NCBI GenBank assembly: GCA_000209815.1
Contig: FP929036.1
Coordinates: forward strand, 2,062,511 to 2,126,510
Length of the DNA: 64,000 nucleotides
Source of the DNA: Butyrivibrio fibrisolvens 16/4
GTDB taxonomy: Bacteria > Bacillota > Clostridia > Lachnospirales > Lachnospiraceae
Direction of reading: 5' to 3'
Shown here: positions 10,460 to 20,513 of the stretch, one piece after another
Layout of the letters: each line of letters begins with the position of its first letter
Position numbering within the stretch: position 1 is the first letter of the stretch
Position numbers and translations under genes: made by a program
The notes under the pieces: generated by a model
The model's input: the letters and a program-made list of their open reading frames with translations, nothing else
Database searches by the model: none
What the model was told of the DNA's origin: nothing

Positions 10460-11749
10460 TTATTTAAATGCCTTTACACCATGTGGTGGTATAGTAACCT
10501 TTAAGATACTTCCTGACTCAATATAAGCCTTTGTCCAGATTTCCTTGAAGTGGTAGGTTTCTCTGCTATCCTCTAATATGGTATTCAAATCTATTTCATA
10601 ATCTCTGTACTCATCTGAAAGATTAAATACAGCAAATACTGTTTTTTCCAAAGATTTGTTCTTTGACTTCCAAATAGCATAAGCATCGTCTCGATACACC
10701 TGAGATGCCTTCCAGCCTTCCTTTAAGAACTCAAGAAGATCCTCATTAACAAGAACTGATAAATCCTCCTCTGTCATCTTTGTAAGCTCGCCGCCAATCA
10801 TAAGAGGTGAGCGGAACATACACCAGAGTGTCATCATAGTTCTTAGCTCTTCAAGATTAAAGTTAGATAAGCGCTCTTCCCTAAAGCCTGCACCAACAGT
10901 GCCTACAGGAAGCATATCGCAATCTGGGAAGCAGCCTGCCTTTACAATATCCTGCCACATTTCACAGCGCCAGAACATATTCTTAAGAAGCTCCCATTTG
11001 TCCCAGAAATCATCTGTAATTCGCCACATATTAGCGTTTTCACAATAATGAAAGGCCTTGTCGATATGAGCTGGTCCAGGAGAAAGACTTAAGACTATTT
11101 CTCTTCCAGATTTCATAATGGCTTCGTGAAGCATTCTTGTCTCGTGCCAGCCGCTAAAATCCTCTGGCTTGTACATCCAGGAATCGCAAATATCATCACA
11201 CTTAATAAAATCCACACCCCAATCAGCGTACATCTGAATAAGTGAATCATAATATGCCTGGCCTTCAATAACATTTCTCACGCCATACATATCTGGATTC
11301 CATCCACAAATACTGCTAGGATTTGCAATGTCAGCTGCTGTTACGTTTGTACCAAATACTGGTAAATGACGCTCTGCGGCAGTACGAGGGATTCCTCGCA
11401 TAATATGGATTCCAAACTTGAGGCCCAAATTATGACAATAATCTGCCAAAGGCTTAAAGCCTGCTCCATTTTTAGATGAAGGAAATCTTGATGGGCTTGG
11501 AATGAATCTCCCATACTCATCAATCTCATCATCTCCAAATGGGATATACTGATGCTCATATCTTTTGGTACCAGCATCGTTTGAATACCACTCTATATCT
11601 ACTACGATATACTCATAACCAAACTTCTTTAAATGCTTGGCCATGTAATCAGCATTTGCCTTTACCTGTTCTTCATTAACAGTAGTATCATAGTAATCAT
11701 AGCTATTCCATCCCATTGGTGGAGTAACTGCAAAATCATTTTTATTCAT
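10460..11749 (-). CDS. Alpha-galactosidase-like glycoside hydrolase, family GH27
   Basis: A 429-aa GH27 enzyme. TPPMGWNSYD near residue 9 is the family hallmark, followed by DIEWY (the usual DDCW position), and FIKCDDIC near residue 182 contains the expected nucleophile Asp. The C-terminal part is a beta-sandwich. No signal peptide is visible, so it would act in the cytoplasm on imported alpha-galactosides. The gene is first in a run with a P-loop kinase, 1 bp apart. Related clades include N-acetylgalactosaminidases, so substrate choice is uncertain. Confidence 0.88.
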   Translation of the reverse strand: MNKNDFAVTPPMGWNSYDYYDTTVNEEQVKANADYMAKHLKKFGYEYIVVDIEWYSNDAGTKRYEHQYIPFGDDEIDEYGRFIPSPSRFPSSKNGAGFKPLADYCHNLGLKFGIHIMRGIPRTAAERHLPVFGTNVTAADIANPSSICGWNPDMYGVRNVIEGQAYYDSLIQMYADWGVDFIKCDDICDSWMYKPEDFSGWHETRMLHEAIMKSGREIVLSLSPGPAHIDKAFHYCENANMWRITDDFWDKWELLKNMFWRCEMWQDIVKAGCFPDCDMLPVGTVGAGFREERLSNFNLEELRTMMTLWCMFRSPLMIGGELTKMTEEDLSVLVNEDLLEFLKEGWKASQVYRDDAYAIWKSKNKSLEKTVFAVFNLSDEYRDYEIDLNTILEDSRETYHFKEIWTKAYIESGSILKVTIPPHGVKAFK

Positions 11750-11805
11750 TACCTTACCTCTCCTTGTTGTGTCTCAATAATATGCTAAAACCCTCTTTAT
11801 ATTAA

Positions 11806-11834
11806 CAAAAAGGATGACAAAATATCACCCTTTT
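11806..11834 (-). terminator. Intrinsic terminator after lrgB
   Basis: A hairpin AAAAGGGTGA/TCATCCTTTT (one mismatch) followed by TTTTT-G-TT on the minus strand lies 16 bp past the lrgB stop. Confidence 0.7.
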
Positions 11835-11849
11835 CGTAAAAAAACTATA

Positions 11850-12542
11850 TTAATATAATCCTGCAAAAACTGTAGCCAAAATAACTGTAAGTATACCTGC
11901 AACAGCTATTGAAAGTGAACTCATGGCTCCTTCAACATCTCCAAGCTCCATAGCCTTTGCTGTACCTATGGCATGGGCTGCTGTTCCAAGGGCAAGTCCC
12001 TTGGATATAGGCTCGTGAATTCTAAAAATCTTACAGATAAACTCTCCCAAGATATTACCAATGACGCCTGTTATAACGATAACTGCAACCGTGATAGTAA
12101 CATATCCACCAAGCTCCTCAGATACGCCCATTCCGATGGCTGTGGTAATTGACTTTGGAAGAAGTGTAACGTAGTTTTCGTGGTCAAGTCCCATACATCT
12201 TGCTAACACAAGTACTGTAGCAAGGCTTGTAATAACACCTGCTGTAACACCAAGCACTACTGCGCTTGCGTTATTTTTAAGAAGCTCCCATTCCTCGTAA
12301 AGTGGAATGGCAAGACATACTGTGGCTGGAGTTAAAAACCAGCTAAGGTATTTAGCACCCTCGTTGTAAGTCTCATAATCTATATTACATCCAACTAGAA
12401 ATAAAATAGTTACGGCGATAGAAATAAGCAGTGGATTGAAAAATCCGAATCCAAATTTTTTCTTTAGCCAAGCTCCTAATGCATATGACACAAGGCTGAT
12501 TGTAACTCCAGCGTATACGCTGTTTTGCATAAATTCACTCAT
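11850..12542 (-). CDS. lrgB: LrgB/CidB-family membrane protein
   Basis: A 230-aa multi-pass membrane protein of the LrgB family. The family segment PKSITTAIGMGVSEELGG near residue 128 and the terminal glycine-rich helices (TAAHAIGTAKAMELGDVEGAMSSL as separate motifs) are clear. With LrgA it forms a membrane pair associated with murein hydrolase control, and in several bacteria with pyruvate or glycolate export. The ATG overlaps the lrgA stop (TAATG), indicating translational coupling. No LytSR-type regulator is adjacent. Confidence 0.92.
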   Translation of the reverse strand: MSEFMQNSVYAGVTISLVSYALGAWLKKKFGFGFFNPLLISIAVTILFLVGCNIDYETYNEGAKYLSWFLTPATVCLAIPLYEEWELLKNNASAVVLGVTAGVITSLATVLVLARCMGLDHENYVTLLPKSITTAIGMGVSEELGGYVTITVAVIVITGVIGNILGEFICKIFRIHEPISKGLALGTAAHAIGTAKAMELGDVEGAMSSLSIAVAGILTVILATVFAGLY

Positions 12543-12901
12543 TATTTTGTCTCCCCCTTACTATGTTTGATAATCATCTGGGAAACAATTCCTGTTGCAC
12601 CCATAACTGTAAATATCGTAATTACGGTAATAACTGAAACTGGTAATAATACTGGCTCTAACACCTTCCAAGATGACATAAGGCCAACACCTGCAGGAAT
12701 AAACATAACAGGCATAATCTCTATTAAAAACCTGCCTACATCTCTAACCTGCTCAAGCTTTAATACTCCAGTAAGAAGTAAAACAAACAAAATCACCATT
12801 CCATATATACTAGCTGGAACTGGTAATGGCAACACGCTTTTAAGTATTTCACCTATAAGTGAGATTGCCAAAATAATCAAAAACTGCTTCAAATATTTCA
12901 T
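12542..12901 (-). CDS. lrgA: LrgA/CidA-family holin-like protein
   Basis: A 119-aa protein with four hydrophobic helices and the LrgA motifs PLPVPASIYGMVILF and VRDVGRFLIEIMPVMFIPAGVG. It is the partner of the following lrgB and shares one base with it. Start ATG follows AGAGGTGA. A terminator lies upstream at 12927-12956, so lrgAB is a separate two-gene operon with its promoter in the short gap before 12927. Confidence 0.93.
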   Translation of the reverse strand: MKYLKQFLIILAISLIGEILKSVLPLPVPASIYGMVILFVLLLTGVLKLEQVRDVGRFLIEIMPVMFIPAGVGLMSSWKVLEPVLLPVSVITVITIFTVMGATGIVSQMIIKHSKGETK

Positions 12902-12926
12902 TACCTTAAATCACCTCTAAATAAAA

Positions 12927-12956
12927 TTAGGGCTAAGATTTCCCCCTTAGCCCTAA
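12927..12956 (-). terminator. Intrinsic terminator ending the jet-fic-cobI-unknown run
   Basis: An 11-bp perfect stem TTAGGGCTAAG/CTTAGCCCTAA with an 8-base loop is followed on the minus strand by TTTTATTT. It closes transcription arriving from the unknown gene at 12970. Confidence 0.85.
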
Positions 12957-12969
12957 ATCATTATACTAC

Positions 12970-13460
12970 TTATTTTTGAACAAATTGTCCTTTTTCAAGT
13001 ACTATCCGCTTCATTCGTTCATCAAGCTCGTGATAAACCGGTGCAAGTGGCCAAGGTAAGAGCATTATATACTCTTTATCTCCTGGCTCTAGTTTTCTAT
13101 AAAAGCTCTAAACTCTTCGGTATTTTTATATTTATCCTTGCCAAATTCACACCTTACATATTCTTTATCAGAATTATCCACAGTTTCTGTGACTCTTCTA
13201 AAGCTTATTCGCCCGAATTCATCCTGCTCCTTAATAAATGATGCTTTTTCGTGGATAGGCTTAGGCTCCTCCAAAGAAATCTTTCCAATGTTGAGAAAAT
13301 GTTCCCACATATACTTAGCAATATGTTCCTTGGATATGGGATAGTTTATTTCATCCGAGATTTTGCTAATGGAATATCCCAAATCTGCAAGATGGCGCAC
13401 AGCACCACCTGCTGCCGCATCATTTATGAAATTGCCTAGAGCCTTATTGAATTCCTTCAA
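12970..13460 (-). CDS. Unknown protein linked to CobI (frame broken)
   Basis: I do not recognise this gene. The N-terminal part (GAVRHLADLGYSISKISDEI) looks helical and could hold a helix-turn-helix. The frame breaks near the A4 run at 13101-13104; one added base joins it to a well-formed C-terminal tail (RKLEPGDKEYIMLLPWPLAP) that ends at a TAA just before the terminator, giving 163 aa. It begins 3 bp after the CobI stop, so the two are surely co-transcribed. A role in cobalamin or corrinoid metabolism is suggested only by position. Confidence 0.65.
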
Positions 13461-13463
13461 TTT

Positions 13464-14161
13464 TTACACCTTATCCTTAATAATGATTGTCATCATATAT
13501 TTAGAATCATCAGGAATCATCATTGCGCCATTAAAGATCTGCTCTGTCTCCATGCCACAGTCTACTACCGCATATACAGATATTTTATCAGCCTGTTCCA
13601 ATTCAAGAAGACGTTCTTTAATACTGGCCACATTTCTACCGCTTTTCATAATTATTTTTGTGCCAGAGATTTTAAGTTCTTCCTCAAGATTTCCCTGACC
13701 AGAAATTATATGAATATTCTCATCCCGCTCACTAAGAAGGATCCCTGCTGCTGCAGCAGACCCACAGAAAGAAGTGATACCATTAATAATCTCTACTTCT
13801 ATGCCATCCTTCTTTGCAAGCTTCATTATATAACCAAATGTTGAATAAACTGTGGGGTCTCCAATGGTAAGAAACGCAAGGTTGTAGCCATCCATAATAA
13901 GCTGCCTGTACTTATCGTAAAATTCTGCATGCATCTTCGCAAGAGCCTCTTCATCCCTTGTCATCTCAAAATCAAAGCTTATTGTTTTTTATATTTAAGT
14001 TCTGGCACTGCAGGAAGTGCTATCTGAAAAGCACGACACTCATACTTATCTGCCTTTGGAAGACAAATAACATCCGCCTCTTTTATTGCCCTGACTGCCC
14101 TAAGAGTAAGCATCTCAGGATCACCTGGTCCTACACCTATTCCATACAATATTCCCGCCAT
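13464..14161 (-). CDS. cobI: Precorrin-2/cobalt-factor-II C20-methyltransferase (frame broken)
   Basis: Tetrapyrrole methylase. The N-terminal GIGVGPGDPEMLTLRAVRAI is the family signature; TIGDPTVYSTFGYIM and the GITSFCGSAAAAG segment are typical of the CobI/CbiL branch that methylates C20 in corrin-ring synthesis. The frame breaks at 13985-13990 (six A on the coding strand); seven A gives a 232-aa protein, the normal length. No other cobalamin gene is in this window. It follows the fic gene by 26 bp with AAGGAG before ATG. Alternative name: cbiL. Confidence 0.88.
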
Positions 14162-14187
14162 AGGATACTCCTTAATTTATTTCAATG

Positions 14188-15365
14188 TTATTCGTCTTTT
14201 AGTTTAAATCTGTATTTTCCTTTACCCTTCCCTTTAACAGGTATGATAATCTCCAAGCTTTTCAATAAATTAATTATTTCACTCGCTCTAAAAGACTTCA
14301 CATTAATTGCCTGCTCCACATCAGATCTTCCAAAATATTCTTTTTGCCTAATTCTTTATATAATATTTGTATTTGCTTTTTTGAAATCTCAGAAACAGCA
14401 TCTAATTGCTCTATATCAATAATACCTACTAGATTATCTCGACCAATGTTTGTTTTTACCTTCAATGTTTGGTTTTTCACCTCCAATGTTTGGTTTTTCA
14501 CCTCCAATGTTTGGTTTTTCGCCTCCAATGTTTGGTTTTCTCTTAAAAGTATACCTTCCACTAATGTGCATTTCTCTATTATGAAGTTCATTATTTTCAT
14601 CAAGTAAAAGATTTCTAAGGAAAATCTCAACATATTCTGTAGTCTCATGAATGCCTTTTTGCAGATTAGAATAATTAGCTCTTACTAATGCATTTCTAAA
14701 ATACCAAGCATTTTCAGCAAATATATCATTAGTAGCTTCGAATCCCAAAGTTCTTAAATATTTAATAAAAACACTGCAGTCGTTCTCGTGTTTCCTTCTT
14801 TAAAAACATGAATCTGCCAAAGATTGGATACAAACCTAGCTAAATGTTTTATTACCTCATCAATATCTAGACCTTTATAAGAAAACTCACGCTCAACTGA
14901 TAAATCATATTCCAAGGTTTCCTTCAAGTCTAAAGCACTTCCATAAGTAACAGTATCTCCATCTAAAACCCACTCTTTTTTTGTAACATTATAATCTCTA
15001 ATAGTACCAGCATGGTCAAATATCCCATTAAATAATCTCTTATGAATTGACAGATATTGGTTAGGAGTAAATGTAAATGCTTTTTCTGACAACACCGCAG
15101 CTATTCTAGCAGAAACTTTATCAGCTTCCTCAGTCCTATTATCATCTTTTTCAGGTTTATGCTCATAATATGTATTTAATAACTCTTGTGCCTCTTCAAA
15201 AGATATTTCACCCTCAATATTTCTAATAGCTGTATCTTTCAAATATTCAGATGTTTTCAAACCATCAACAGCTTGTAATCCAATAGCTGTATTCCATGCA
15301 TTGCCTTTTTCTCTTTTACTAGGCTCTAGCTGCCTATAATATTCTTCAAATGGATCTCGTTCCAT
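14188..15365 (-). CDS. Fic/DOC-family protein with tandem heptapeptide repeats (three frame breaks)
   Basis: A Fic protein that would transfer AMP or another nucleotide moiety to a target protein. The catalytic loop IHVFKEGNTRTTAV near residue 195 matches HxFx(E/D)GN-R, and the flap-side phrase TIRDYNV lies before it. Start ATG 15365 has GGAGG seven bases upstream. Three frame breaks, at 14767-14771, within or beside the repeats (14453-14457 or upstream) and at 14341-14345, must be corrected to give about 392 aa. The C-terminus is then a winged-helix-like domain (SKKQIQILYKEL, ASEIINLLKSLEI) typical of Fic proteins. It lies 36 bp after jetD and probably belongs to the same defence transcript. 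Confidence 0.85.
14461..14539 (-). repeat. 21-bp tandem repeat inside fic
   Basis: Three full and one partial copies of a 21-bp unit (coding core CCAAACATTGGAGGTGAAAA) occur within the fic C-terminal linker. The unit is open in two frames, giving either KPNIGGE or NQTLEVK heptads. Copy number could vary between strains by slippage. Confidence 0.9.
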
Positions 15366-15401
15366 GAAAACCTCCAAACATATAATATAATCACCTTTTC
15401 T

Positions 15402-16639
15402 TTATATCTCAGTTATTTCTTCTAAACTTATTATCTCTTGCTCTAACTTACAATTGTTTTCAAGCATATACTCTAGAACTTCTTTGTATTTACCGCTTTC
15501 TATTAAGTTTTTAGCTTTAACTTTATCATTTTCCGCAAGTTCTTTTCTGTATTGCTTATATTTTTTAAGATATTCAGCATTCATAAACTTTGATTCAAAA
15601 TCAATATTTGTAGTCATTTTTAAATGCTCTAATATATAAAATCCATCCGGATCTAAATCGCCAAAATGATACCAATTCTTCCGCTGATTATGTTGATTAA
15701 TCAATTTTAAGAAATTTGTCTTAGCCGAATTATGATAACCTGCAAGATACATACTAAAGGTATTTTGAGCAAAATACCTATTAAATGAAGTAAGATTCTC
15801 GATTGTTACAATATTATCATCATAAATTTCTATGTTCTTGATATCACCTATAGCATCTGATATTAATCCTATAGAAATATCATTTTTAAACTGATTTGAT
15901 GTCCGTCCTGAAACACAATTTTTCCATTCCCCTTAAAATAAATATATGAAGGGTTAGCAAAAATCTTGTACTCTTCTAAAATAATATGTTCAACTTCACT
16001 TTTAACATCAATACCTTCAAGTCGCTCCTCGTAATTACCGTATTTACGAAGAATAGCACATACCTTACTTTTATATTTATTTTCAAATACTTTACTGTCA
16101 CCAAACTTTAAAATAGAGAGTTCCCTTTCAAGTAATGTAGTCTTGTTACCTATTATTGTTTCCATTAACTCAACAATAATCTTTAATTCATCAAAACTAT
16201 ATAATGGCTTTTTCCCCTGATATAATCTTTGTAACTGTTCATCACAAAACATCAAAATAACATCGTCTTTATTGATGCGAATCACATCTTCAAGATATGC
16301 TTTTTGTTCAACTATAGTTTGATTCTTAGTAACTCTACCTAAAAGGCTATAATACGTATCCCACTTTTCAGGTAACGCAAGAATTTTCTTAACCACTAAA
16401 TTCTTATCATACAAAATGTTTATCAATCCATTTTCGAATAACTCTCGAAGTTCGTCTTCAAACTGCTTCACCTTATCAATATCAGCAAAATCACTATCAT
16501 AATCGGTAAAGACATCAGTGGGCAACAATTGTATATGTCGATTAACTTTACAATCTCCATCATACATTTTGCTTCGCTCATATTTATCTATTAACTTATT
16601 TAAAACAGTCTTTTGACTTTTAGATAATTTATCCTGCAT
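15402..16639 (-). CDS. jetD: Wadjet protein JetD, Toprim-type nuclease subunit (frame broken)
   Basis: JetD is the topoisomerase-VI/Toprim-like nuclease of the Wadjet anti-plasmid complex. The N-terminal half (DUF3322-type) is helical; the C-terminal half (DUF2220) carries the Toprim signature, with a conserved Glu in TIENLTSFNRYF and the acidic motif HFGDLDPDGFYI. The frame breaks at 15883-15887 (five A on the coding strand); six A gives 412 aa, matching JetD family length. The start overlaps the jetC stop by 11 bp. Position as the last jet gene agrees with known Wadjet order A-B-C-D. Confidence 0.92.
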
Positions 16640-19600
16640 AATGTCCCTCTATTGCATAAGAATAATTTCCTTTAGGATACAATGAAACAGTTGTTGTTAT
16701 AAATTGACCTATACTAGCAATCTTTTCTGGTGGTGCGGCATATATAACTTGAAAATCATGCTCTTCAAAATACTTAACCATTTGTTCAATACGTTCTCTT
16801 GATAATGCAGCAAAAGCCTCATCAATAAATGCTAATCTAGCACAGCATTTATTCTTCGGATAACATTGCATTAAACTAGCAGCCAAAATGATAAAATATG
16901 GAGTCTGCTTTTCACCATTGCTTGCAGAACCCTGCTTTTTTGATAAATCAGATGTTACTAATTTATTATCAATCGTTCTGGCGATTTCCATATCATAAGT
17001 AAAATATCTTCTATAATCTGTATACTCTAGCTCATCTTCTTCGTCTAAAATAGTATCCATGAACTGTTTAATGTCATGCTCCATTTCTTCATCATCGGCT
17101 CCACTAGCTAAGTAAAAATCGGCTCCCGCATATTCTGATAGCTTACTGCTAATCCTAAAAAATATAGCTCTATCAGCCTTTTCTTTCATTTTGAACTGAT
17201 AAGTATCCTGTCCAAATGGTATCTGCTTTAACTCTTTATTAATAGCTCCAATTTCATCTTTTGCCAACCTTATAGCTTCATTTATTTCACCAATGAAATC
17301 ATGCATGAATGCACTCTGAAGATTTTTCTCCTGATCATGCATTTTATTTTTTGCCTCTTCAAGCTTCACATTTGATAAATTACTAAGCTCTGCTCTATAG
17401 AATGGAATATATGCTACTCCACGCTTACTATTGTCGGTTTCGGCAATCTTACAGTAATCCAGCTGTTTGTCTTCTAATACCTTAGCAGCCTTGTCCACGT
17501 CAGTGGCTAGATTTTTAACATAGTTCTCTGTTACAACCTTTATAGTACCCCTTGATTCAAAAGCCCTGCCATATTCAGCTTCTGCATCAAAAACTATTTC
17601 TGGATTATTCTTTTTCTTATCATCATATAGCTCAGCTGCTTTTGATAACTCCTCGGTTAACCTAGCCTCATCTGCATTGCATTGATTAATACTTCCCTCT
17701 AAGCGTCCTATATCCTGCTGTAACTTATCGTATTTTTATTAGCTTCATCCTTCAATTGTTTTGATTTTTCTTGTTCTATTAGAATACGTGCAAAATCAGG
17801 ATTTTGTTCATATTCTCTTATATCTGATTCTATCTCTGCTTTTCTTAACTTACTATTAGATAACAAAGAAGGCGCATCAAATCTATAGTTATCAATATTG
17901 GTATCTAGTTTTTCAAGTGAAGCAATTTTAAGCTTGCAATCATTTTCAACTAATACACAATTATCAATCTCCTCTTTTAGCTTTTTACGCATATTCTCAG
18001 CATGTCGCTTTTGCAATTTGATAGCATCACTACCAAGACACATCTCTGTTTTCTTTAAATTTAAGCATGAAATAGCGTAGCTCTTTGATAACATACCATC
18101 CCTTGTTAGTCCGCCCAATGGATATTCATGAAGCTCATCTATGTTTTCACACAAATGAATTCCATTCAAAAGATAGTTAGCATATCTTCTAGCAAAAATA
18201 TTTGGAATGCTTAGTATCTCAGCTGCTGAGCCTTTAACAATATCACTTTCTGGTAATTTGTCGGTCACTACAACATTAACATCGTATAGCTTCCTATTAT
18301 GCACAATTTTAATCACATTTTTACAGTATTTTGCATCTACAATAAGATTATATCTCTTCCTGCCTAAGAAAGTTTCTATTGCAGCTCTAAAACCGTCATC
18401 TTCAATTTTTGCTACCAATTCTGCAAAGGTTCTTACTTCAGTTTTTATACCTTGCTCTAACAATTCAGTTTGAATAATATCCTTTGCTTTTCTAACACTA
18501 GGAGGAAGATGTAGTATATTGGCATCCAATTTTTTTATTATTTGCTCCTGCTCGTTAAGTTTTTCTTTTAAATCTTCTCTCTCAACTTCATTTTTATATT
18601 TAATTTTTGAATATTTATTGAATGTATTTTTTGAGCATCGACAAGCTTAATAAATAATTCGCTTTTCTGGCTACCAGCTACATTTTCGGATAGATAATTG
18701 CAAAAAGTACCAATTTCACTTTTTAGTTCATCTTCATCAGCTATCAACCACTCCAAATCTGTATCTATTAGACTTTGTAATTGTCTAAGCTTTTCTACAT
18801 CCTTTTCCTGCGAACATATTTCTCTATCAAGTTCTTCTAATTGCCTATTAAGATTATCTATCGATTTCGTAAAGTTCTGAAAGTCCGTGTTATTTGTAGC
18901 GGCATTATATCTTTCGTCAGCGAGCTTTCTTTCATTTTCAACTGCGTCTATTTTTGAAGTTAGTTCTTTTAATTCCTGCTTATATTGAATTATTCTTAAA
19001 TTCATTTTCTTTAATTCTTCTTCGCATAATTTTACTCGCTGTAAATCTAAAAGCATATCTTTGACCATAAAATTATGTTGCTTCTTTTCATAATCAGATG
19101 AAAATCTCTCAATCTCTTCAAGAAGCACCTTCGACTCTAGTAAGTTTTCATACATATTTCTTACTTTTTCAAATAATTCTTTTTGCTCTCTCAGCTGATT
19201 AAGGGATTCGATAGGATTAGCATCTAACACGCATTCTGAGATAAATTGATCTATATTATTTTCAGGATTAAATGCCATCATCTTAAGAAGCTTCTTTTTA
19301 TACATTGCTGAATCACATCGCATACCAAGACATCTTATTATTTGATCTTTTGCTTTATCACGACCGATGAAATCATTTCTATTTAATTTTTGTTTTTCAC
19401 CAATAATCTATTTTTAGGATAGACACTACGAATGCCTTCTTTTGTCTCGCAAAATTGAATATTTTCAATTTTTGTATCACGCAAAATAAACCAGCTTGAG
19501 CTGGCATCATTTTCACTTGAAGATTCTATTTCTACACCGATAACCATATATGCATTTTCATCTGGAGAGAAAAATTCCATTGCTATATAACTTACAACAT

Positions 19601-19874
19601 CACCTTCTCTTAAAAATCTGTTTGATTCGTTACTCTTGGTATCTCCTCTTACATAGGCTTTTACATTTCGATCCTTATCCTTTGCTGCAGTATTAAACTG
19701 TGTATTTCCTGTAAGTAAATAAGTCATGGCATCAAGTACTGTAGATTTTCCACTTCCATTTACACCAGTAAAAAGAGTTGAGCCGTCCAAACTTATATTT
19801 TCATATTGAAACCTAGACCAATTAATAAGTAACAATCTAGTAGCAGACTTTCTATTGTTATTCATCGAACTCAT
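16629..19874 (-). CDS. jetC: Wadjet SMC-like ATPase JetC (three frame breaks)
   Basis: JetC is the SMC/MukB-like motor that extrudes and senses small circular DNA. The N-terminal Walker A is FTGVNGSGKSTVLDAMTY near residue 36. A long coiled coil follows (about 230-900, dense in E, K, L) with a hinge-like centre. The C-terminal head has the signature-like ASNGEKQTPYF and Walker B LAFIDEAFAALS. The frame breaks at about 19387-19397, 18604-18608 and 17733-17737, each five A on the coding strand; one A added at each gives 1,082 aa, the expected size. The gene overlaps jetB and jetD, showing a coupled operon. Confidence 0.93.
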
Positions 19875-20513
19875 CTATTTCTTCCTCTTCAAATCCATCA
19901 TCTTCATCAGCATATTTAAATCGTTCAGTAGCTTTTTCAACAAATTGCCTAAACTCTTCTCCATTTAATGCAAATTGTATGGAAGGATATATTCTTATAC
20001 TACAATCAACCTCGCCTATTTTTCCAATAACATCGACCAAATTATATTTCTTAAAAGTATCAATAGTGTTTATCATTAATGTTTTATTATCAATCTGATC
20101 TTTTAATCCGTATTTCTCTAATTCAAATCGCAAATCTGTAATTCCTATAATAATATCTCGCTTAAGAGAGCCCTTAGAAATTCTATCAACATATATTGTC
20201 CATAAGCAGCATAATACAATGCTTTCAAATTTTTTAACTGAATTCGATTTGCCTGTATTCTTCTAGTCTCGCTAACACTCCTGTCATTTTGAAGCATAAC
20301 CACGCCATTTTCTCTATCTACAACAATGTCAAAGCCAATGTACTTAAAGTACTCGCTAAAAGGGTCCGGTCTCTTAGCTATAAAAAAATATATTTTTCGA
20401 CTATCATCATCTTTATCTCTAACTATAAAAGTATTCTTTAGTAATCGTCTGGCCGCACGTTGAAACTGCTCCTTTTCTGACGAAGTATAATTATCCCAAT
20501 GTTCTTCTATCAT
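19858..20513 (-). CDS. jetB: Wadjet protein JetB, kleisin-interacting MksE/DUF4194-like subunit (frame broken)
   Basis: JetB is the winged-helix KITE-type subunit that binds JetA in the Wadjet complex. The N-terminus SEKEQFQRAARRLLKNTFIVR and the central PFSEYFKYIGFDIVVD match the DUF4194 pattern. The frame breaks at 20230-20235, where six A on the coding strand should be seven; the join then reads KKFESIVLCCLWTIYVDRIS, a conserved helix of this family. The corrected protein has 218 aa and a very acidic C-terminus. Start overlaps the jetA stop. Confidence 0.9.

Noticed and set aside
14461-14539. CRISPR-like short repeats
   Set aside because: The repeats are contiguous 21-bp units with no spacers and lie inside the fic coding sequence.
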